64,000 bases of DNA from contig CM019228.1 in the NCBI GenBank assembly GCA_009741485.1, positions 13,417,046-13,481,045 of the forward strand. Direction: 5' to 3'. The notes below the pieces were generated by a model. The model worked only from the letters and a program-made list of their open reading frames with translations. It was not told the DNA's origin and made no database searches. Position numbers and translations under genes: made by a program. Below are positions 57,791-64,000 of this stretch, in pieces (positions within the stretch are counted from its first letter, which is position 1; every line of letters starts with the position of its first letter). Source of the DNA: Malurus cyaneus samueli. Lineage: Eukaryota; Chordata; Aves; Passeriformes; Maluridae.

Positions 57791-59394
57791 CTGAGCCCAC
57801 AGACCTCATGCCCTCCAGAAGAACATCCCTCTGCACAGTCAGCTGGGCTTTCCATATCCCAGTATCCTGAGAATCTCACAAAAGGCACTTTGGGCCTCCC
57901 ACTCTGGGATGCCTCAGCACTTCCCCAAAGTACGGTCAGGGCAGGATAATCCCACCACACCCCATGGCTGGCTGGCTGCAGTTCCCTCTTTTCCAGACTT
58001 GGAGCTCTTTGGAGAAGAAAGGATCTCGTTGTGTTTGTTTGTTCAGACCCCGGCGGGGCGGGATCTTGGCCCGTGGTTGGCAAACTTGAGTGTTCCATGA
58101 ATACAAATGTAATTAATTCATGGAAACAACCAGTGGGGAGGCAGAGCTCGTGGCTGGAGGGACTGATTTCTTTTATTCATTCCAAGCTCTTCCATGCAGG
58201 AAGCAGCTCTGGAGCTGGCATGGACCTCCAAAATTTCTTCCACCTGTTCCCAGCATTAACCTTTGCAGTTCCAGCATGGCTAAAGTGAGATCCCAAGCCC
58301 CTGCCTGGTTTGGGGGTCTCTCAGCAGCTCTGGGAGGTTGAGGGGTCCCTCTGGCATCTTGGAGCTGGGCAGGACAGAGCTCCAGGGCTCCTCATTAATC
58401 AGCCATCACACAGGGAAACTCCAGTCAGTGTTTCCAGCAGGCTCTTCCCCTGGACTGGGAAGCAGCTGCCTTTTAATGAGAGGCCAGCTCAGAGCAGCCA
58501 TGTGATCTGCCAGGCTGTGCATATTCCACAGCTCAGCCCCCACTGCAGCTGCTCACTGCTGCCCTGGAGGGAGCAAAGCCCCCTTTGGTGTTGCTCACGC
58601 TGGCTGTCCTTGGGAACAGGGGGTGCACAGCAATCCAGCCCCTCCAGGATGCGGGGGAACCTCCCTGAATGGGGCTCTGAGCCGGGATGGGGCAGGAGGT
58701 GGGGGTGCTCCTGGTGAGGAGCAGGACTGACCTGGACAGGGAGGAGAAGCTGCTGCCTCTGCTTATCTGAACACATCCACTCTGGACTCTGCTAATGGGT
58801 ACCTGGTGCTGGTGGGACAGGGACCAGCATCAGTGCAATTGGGGCTGGTCCAGTTCCTATGACAGTGACTCCCAAAGGTGACCACCCCGGTGCTGTCACC
58901 TGGGGTGAGCCAGCAGCAGCAGGAGGTGGCAGGAGGAGTTGTGGATGTTCTTCTACCAGGTGTTGGAGCAGCAGGAAGCCCAGAGGAATTCTGCCCCTCC
59001 CTGAGCGTTGGAACCCAAATGTTTCCCAGCCCTGCTCATGTTCCAGCGCTTGTTAACCATGTTTGAGGGATTCATCTCTTTCTATTTTCTGCTTTCCAGC
59101 CTGTGTTCTCCACGTAGCTCCCTGGATATTTCCATGTCTATCTTCCCCTCCATTTCTTGATCTTCCCCGAGGCATTTTGCAATTTTGAATTGCAACGCTT
59201 TGACTCTTCACCCTTTCCAACTCAGTGCATTGAGGTGTCACCAAATCACTCTCAGTAACTTCATTTCTGCTCTCTGGATGTCAGGAAAGGGCTCCACAAT
59301 ATCCAGGTAAAATTCCTGTGTGGGGAGCCATCCATGGAGAATTCAATCAGCTTGGCACTTGTAGCTCCGTAAGGACTTAGAGAATCCCAGAATT

Positions 59395-59505
59395 AAGGAA
59401 AAAGGAAGGAGGAAAGGAAAGGAAAGGAAAGAGAAGGAAAGGAAAAGGAAAGGAAAGGAGCAGAAAGGAAAGGAAAGAGAAAGAAATGAATGAGAAAAAA
59501 GAAAA
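59395..59505 (+). repeat. Purine tract (GGAAA)n, entry point of copy C
   Basis: A/G-only tract. The sequence to its left is single-copy; the sequence to its right is copy C. Confidence 0.9.
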
Positions 59506-59829
59506 TAATGTTATTTACAAAAAAGAATAATACGATCACAAGGCAAGAATAGAGAAAAAATATTGATTAAAAAAACCCTTTGTGGAAACAGCTGTTGGAT
59601 CATTAAAGTCTTTTTTTCATCATTGGGTGTGGCCGCTTCGGGTCCCAGAGGCTGGAAGGTGGTTCTGGTGGTTACAAGAGGATTTTCTACCTAAAGCATC
59701 AAGGATTTTGATTTCATGTCTCAGGTTCATTGGAAGGTGTAACAATAGTATGTATTCATAATTCATAGCATGTTATAACAGGTGGGGCAGAGTTTTACCC
59801 AACATGACAGCTAGATAAACCTTGGGGGG

Positions 59830-60350
59830 GCATCTTGCATCATGGACCATAGGGCATCTGGGATGACATGGAATCATATCATTGGAGATGCCAGCCCAGA
59901 GAGGAGAACATGGAACACGGGAATGACCCATGGAATTATCATCCATTGGGAGAATGCCAGTCAGAGAGGAGAGAACTGGAACATGGGAATGACCGCAGGG
60001 AATTCCATCATCCATATGGGAGATGCCACAAAGAGGAGGAACTGGACATGGGAATGACCATTGGAATTCCATATCATTGTGAATGTGCCAGAGAGGAGGA
60101 ATGACACTGGGAATGACCATGGAATCTCATCATCCCATTGGGAGATGCACAATGCCCAAGAGGAGGACTGGACACTGGGAATGCTGAATTCTATATCCCA
60201 CTTGCGAGATGCCCACCCAGAGAGAAGGAACTGGAATGACCAGATGATCATCATACATGGGAATGCCCAATGACCAGAGAGGGAGGATAATGGAATCATG
60301 GGAATGACAGGAATTCCATCATCCATTGGGATGCCGCATGAGAAGAGGAC
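59830..60350 (+). repeat. Minisatellite of 55-67 bp units, copy C
   Basis: Eight or nine units around ACTGGGAATGACC, GGAATTCCATCATCCA and GGGAGATGCC, with frequent small deletions. Confidence 0.9.
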
Positions 60351-61747
60351 GGAACATTGGAATAATCAAGATGAGGTTGATGGAACACTATGAGAATTTC
60401 ACACTGGATCTCGAGGAGAGACTCAGAACACTGGAGATCCAGAGATGGACTGACACTGTCAGGATCAGAGTTGGACAGAGACAATCCATGCACCAAGGGA
60501 CATGGAGCCCCAACTGCCACAGGCATGTCAGGTGGATTCCTGACTTTGTCAGTTTGAGCTGTTGTTATACATGTATTGTTGGTCTTTTGATTTCTTGTTC
60601 AATGTAGTTTGACTTGAATTTACGATGTATTTGTGTGAGGGTGATTCCCCCCAGGTTTATTACTAGCACAAATCCCAGTCAGTCACACTGACAGTGTGTA
60701 GGCGTTATTCCCAGGAATTTTGGGAACACCCAGCAGCATCATGTCCCAATGTGCCATCCCAGCCAGTAGCGCTGACAAGGTGCCAGGATTATTTCTGCAG
60801 CAACAGGGATTATGGCAAAAACGGTTTAGGCCTTCCCATGAATATGCAGCTCATTGAAGAAGGATAATATTTGAGAGAGATGTCACACTCATTATAACCC
60901 CAAATCCCAATAAATATGGGAAGTCCAGGTGCAGGCGAGATTTGATGGGCTCAGAAGAGAAAAAATCAGGGAAAAAAAAAAAACCAGCAAGGAGGAATAA
61001 AACTCAAGAATTACTTAATGACCTTTCAGGGACTGCAAATATTTCCAAACAAATTCACCAGCAATTTGGGATGTGCAGGAGAGGGATGGGGGATGGGAAC
61101 AGGGTGTCATTGCAATGTGGAGAGACAGGAGAGGATTTAATCTTGTGGATGGAAAGTTGGATTCTCAACTAAACCAAATTGATTCAGAATTGATTTGTAG
61201 GGATAACAAAATCATATTTTAATGAAATTTTGAGGATAAAAAAAGGGAGAGTTTGATGAAAATCCGAGAAATGAGCCCTGTTGCAGCAATTTCCCTCTGA
61301 TCCAATATTGTTACTGCTGTTAATATTTCCCCAGTTAAGTATTTTGATGGAGAATTGAATATTTTTTAAATACTTATTTTTTTTTTTTTTTAGTTTTTTG
61401 TGCAGGTGTTGAACTTCTAAAAAATTCAGATAAACCCCCAGCTTTAATTTTTTAATGAATAATAGAAATATGAGGGAAATATTAAAATCACTTTACAGAC
61501 ATTGTCATTCCAACAAAGCGCCAGGGAAGCAAAATTTCTCATGCCAATGTCTTCAGGTCTGGTTTTTTTTTTGATATTGATTCTCCCCAAACTCCCAAAT
61601 ATGGGATCAGGCAATCGATGGACACACATGCACAGTGTTGGGTGTCCCAGGGTTTTTTGGGAATGTGGAAGGAAAGATGGTGCAGGGAAGAGAGCCACAT
61701 GAAATGCCTGGAAAGGGATGTGAGAGTTAATGTGGGTTTGGAGATCT

Positions 61748-61840
61748 CACTTGGATGTCCCAGGAAAGGTGGGATGAGGCTGGATAAACGGCGTGGAGAG
61801 GTATGTTCCAGAAATTCCAAAATCCAGGATTTGGGATCAG
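61748..61840 (+). mobile_element. CR1 3' tail fragment, copy C
   Basis: A shortened version of 51,495-51,605 with TATGTTCCAGAAATTCC; many C residues are missing. Confidence 0.55.
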
Positions 61841-63142
61841 CATCACCAGACCAGGAGCCATCCCTGGGAAAGCAGTTTAATGCACAAGTCAGTGAGCAAA
61901 GGAGGGAGAAAATGCAGCATTTCAGGGCAGTTGAACTCAAAATAAACTGGGTTTAGGAGATACCAGACAATGATTTGGGTTATTGCCTCTCCTGTCTGCT
62001 GCTCTTTGACCTGCCATGTTTGTTAACACTCAGTGCAGGGCAGCCAAGAGGGTTTGAAAGATTTATGGGATGTGCTTTTTCAGGATTTATGGGAAAAGGG
62101 TGGGAAGTCACCAGGAGGGACTCATGAAACTCATGAAGGAAAAGCGGAGACTGCAGTGAAACAGGAGATTCAGGGCAGAGGTGGCACTCAGGAGGGCAAC
62201 AGGAAGGACAAGGACAAGGACAAGGACAGGAGAGGAAGGAGCAGCTTGAAGCAGGAGCAGGGAGAAGGAGAGCAGGGGACCTCCAGGGTCCTAGGACTGA
62301 GCTTTTCTGTGCAGAAATGATGGCAAAATCCAGGGGACACATCCTGCAAAGGCAGGGAAAGGCAGGAGGGATAACGAGGGAGCCTGGCAGCAGAATCGGT
62401 TAATGAGCCAGTCAGCTGCTGCTGAATGAGATTTGAATTTCACACCAGGGCTGGAAACCCCAAAATAAACCTTTCCCCTCCCCAGCACGTCAGAAATTCT
62501 GCCTTTTAAGGCAGCATTGCTTCTGGGTGTTGGAGGGGCAGACAGGGGACAGAAAATAAACTCCAGAGCCCCTCCTCTGGTGTCTCTGCAGCCCTTTATC
62601 CTGCTCTAATCCTCGGATCCTGGAGCAGTTGGGAAGGGCTGTTTTTACCCAGAAGGGAGGGGAATTCCCCTGGGATGGAGAGCAACAGAATTCTGATTTC
62701 TGATTCAGTGCCTGCAGCTTGATAATGGGAGAAAAAGGAACCTGGCAAGGTGTGCCCTCCTGGGAATGGTCCTGGAAAATAGAGCTGGGGGGGCAGGGCA
62801 GGCTGGGGGGGAACTCTGATTCCATGGATGGTTTGGGGAGGCTGGATTTCAGTGGAAGGCAGCTCCAGGCAGGGCAGAGGGAGGTTTGTGCTGGGATTTA
62901 ATGAGGCAGAGAATCTGTGTTGTTCTCAGCATCAAAGGGGCTTCCATTTCCAGGGGACTGCAAAGATTTCATTCGCAAACGAGCATGGAAGGGACTGAAA
63001 ATCCTCAGCACTTCCTAACTCCAAGAAGCTCTGCCAGCCTCAGGGAAAAGCCTGCCCAGAGCCCAAGCACCTGACATGGCACTGGTACCTCAGTGACATC
63101 AGAGGCCAGGGCTTGTGCTCTGGATCTCCTACTGATGCCAGT

Positions 63143-63345
63143 CCATGGAATCATGGAATATGAATGGTTTGGGTGGGAAGGACCTTAAAGTCACCATGCC
63201 ACCCCTGCCATGGGAGGACACTCCCACTGTCCCAGCTGCTCCCAGCCCCAATGTCCAGCCTGGCTTGGACATTCCAGGGATCCAGGGGCAGCCACAGCTT
63301 CTCTGGGCACCCTGTGCCAGGGCCTCCCCACCCTCCCAGGGGAAT
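63143..63345 (-). mobile_element. CR1 retrotransposon 3' end, copy C
   Basis: Same insertion as 52,945-53,150, but with about a dozen indels (for example GGAATATGAATGGTTTGG) although both flanks are identical to copy B. Confidence 0.9.
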
Positions 63346-64000
63346 CTTTGAGACCTTCTCCCAGAAATTCTTCCCAGGACTGGGTCCCCCTGAAGAGGTG
63401 CTCTCCACTCAAGCTTCTCTTCCTTTCAGAAGAAGCATCAGCTCCAATCTTCCTCCCTCTCACCTGGACTTATGTCTCTTGCCACAGCAATTTGGGAAAA
63501 TCCCTGTGGACAAATTTTCCTGAAGCTTCTGATTGCCAAAGTCTCCTTGACTGCTCATCCATCATTTCTGTGTGGATACAGAGCCAAAGACCTTCCCCTC
63601 ACATGGAACCTCCTCGGTAGCTCTGAGGCAGCTCCACAGCTCCTGAGCCACCCCCTGGTGCCGTGTCCCAGCCTCTGAACCAGTTCCCTTTCTTCCTCCA
63701 GAGCCATTTCCCCACAACCAACTTGTCCAAACCTAGAATCCTTTGGGCCATTTAGGAAAAGCTAGAACTAAACCAGGAATTGGGACCCATGATCAGTTTT
63801 TGGCTTTTTAAAGCTTTTTTTGGGGGGGAAAGCTGCGCTGATGATTCTATGCCATGTGTAAATAACAAGTTTTACCATGTCTAAAACACTGGAATTTTAT
63901 GGGATTGTGGAAAACCTCCTTAAAGAGCTGAGAGAGTGAACTCCTTCTGCTGTAGATTATTCCTGGAAAGTTTATTTCCATGGCAGAGGAACTAAATCAC

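Larger units (their letters stand above)
53511..59394. other. Single-copy continuation after copy B, with tandem arrays
   Basis: The first 294 bases (to 53,804) recur identically at 63,707-64,000. The rest is unique in the window. Apart from three tandem arrays (annotated separately) I see no gene: frames of 60-135 codons at 58.3-58.8 kb and elsewhere have no recognisable domain. Confidence 0.5.
59395..64000 (+). repeat. Recurring locus, copy C (continues past window end)
   Basis: Colinear with copy B from the purine tract onward, offset 10,277 at 59,538, 10,201 at 62,522 and 10,196 at 63,707. From 59.6 to 61.9 kb it has lost many C and CT bases relative to B. From about 62.35 kb it is essentially identical, except inside the CR1 at 63.15-63.34 kb. 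No gene recognised. Confidence 0.9.

Noticed and set aside
57280..58098. 272-codon minus-strand frame with Ser-Arg-Ser-Phe-Gln repeats
   Set aside because: Mostly the 71/81-bp minisatellite; no domain in the unique remainder.

Overview
The window looks like avian, probably songbird, nuclear DNA. The main evidence is at least fifteen copies of the 3' end of the CR1 non-LTR retrotransposon on both strands. They share the typical blocks 'CCATGGCAGGGACACCT', 'GGCAGCCACAGCTTCTCTGG' and 'TTCCAACCCAAACCAT' and an octamer-like tail related to ATTCTGTG. There are also many GC-rich minisatellites, as in bird microchromosomes or subtelomeric DNA. I could not recognise any complete protein-coding gene, tRNA, rRNA or CRISPR array. 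The long open frames are by-products of stop-free tandem repeats or of repeated CR1 sequence.

Layout. 1-22.9 kb is intergenic or intronic single-copy DNA. It carries CR1 fragments, a 640-bp near-perfect palindrome (4.17-4.82 kb), several minisatellites (1.3, 6.7-7.7, 13.0-13.5, 15.8, 21.2 kb), a purine tract (22.3-22.5 kb), a GATA-motif cluster (18.0-18.5 kb) and a CR1 insertion that seems to have carried downstream flank with it (15.18-15.52 kb). 22.9-33.6 kb is the first copy of a locus that recurs later. It runs forward, folds back through a CR1 into a badly degraded inverted stretch (24.4-25.4 kb), then runs forward again to a 25-N gap (33,597-33,621). 33.6-44.0 kb is unrelated, mostly AT-rich DNA with one strong CpG island (38.9-40.0 kb), the only promoter-like place in the window. 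44.0-46.75 kb is a degraded inverted copy of the recurring locus, again hinged on the CR1 and interrupted by two almost adenine-free G/T blocks. 46.76-53.8 kb is a cleaner forward copy. 53.8-59.4 kb is its single-copy continuation with three large tandem arrays. 59.4-64.0 kb is a third copy of the locus, about 10.2 kb downstream of the second, entered inside a GGAAA tract and still running at the window end.

Interpretation. There is no operon or pathway here. The dominant feature is one locus present three times forward plus two inverted pieces, with very uneven sequence quality. I favour an unresolved long-read assembly (fold-back chimeric reads, a misjoin in a microsatellite, poor polishing of repeats) over a true ampliconic palindrome, but a real inverted or tandem duplication cannot be excluded from sequence alone. 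Copy number and gene content should not be taken from this window without read-level checks. All repeat boundaries were read by eye and may be off by tens of bases.
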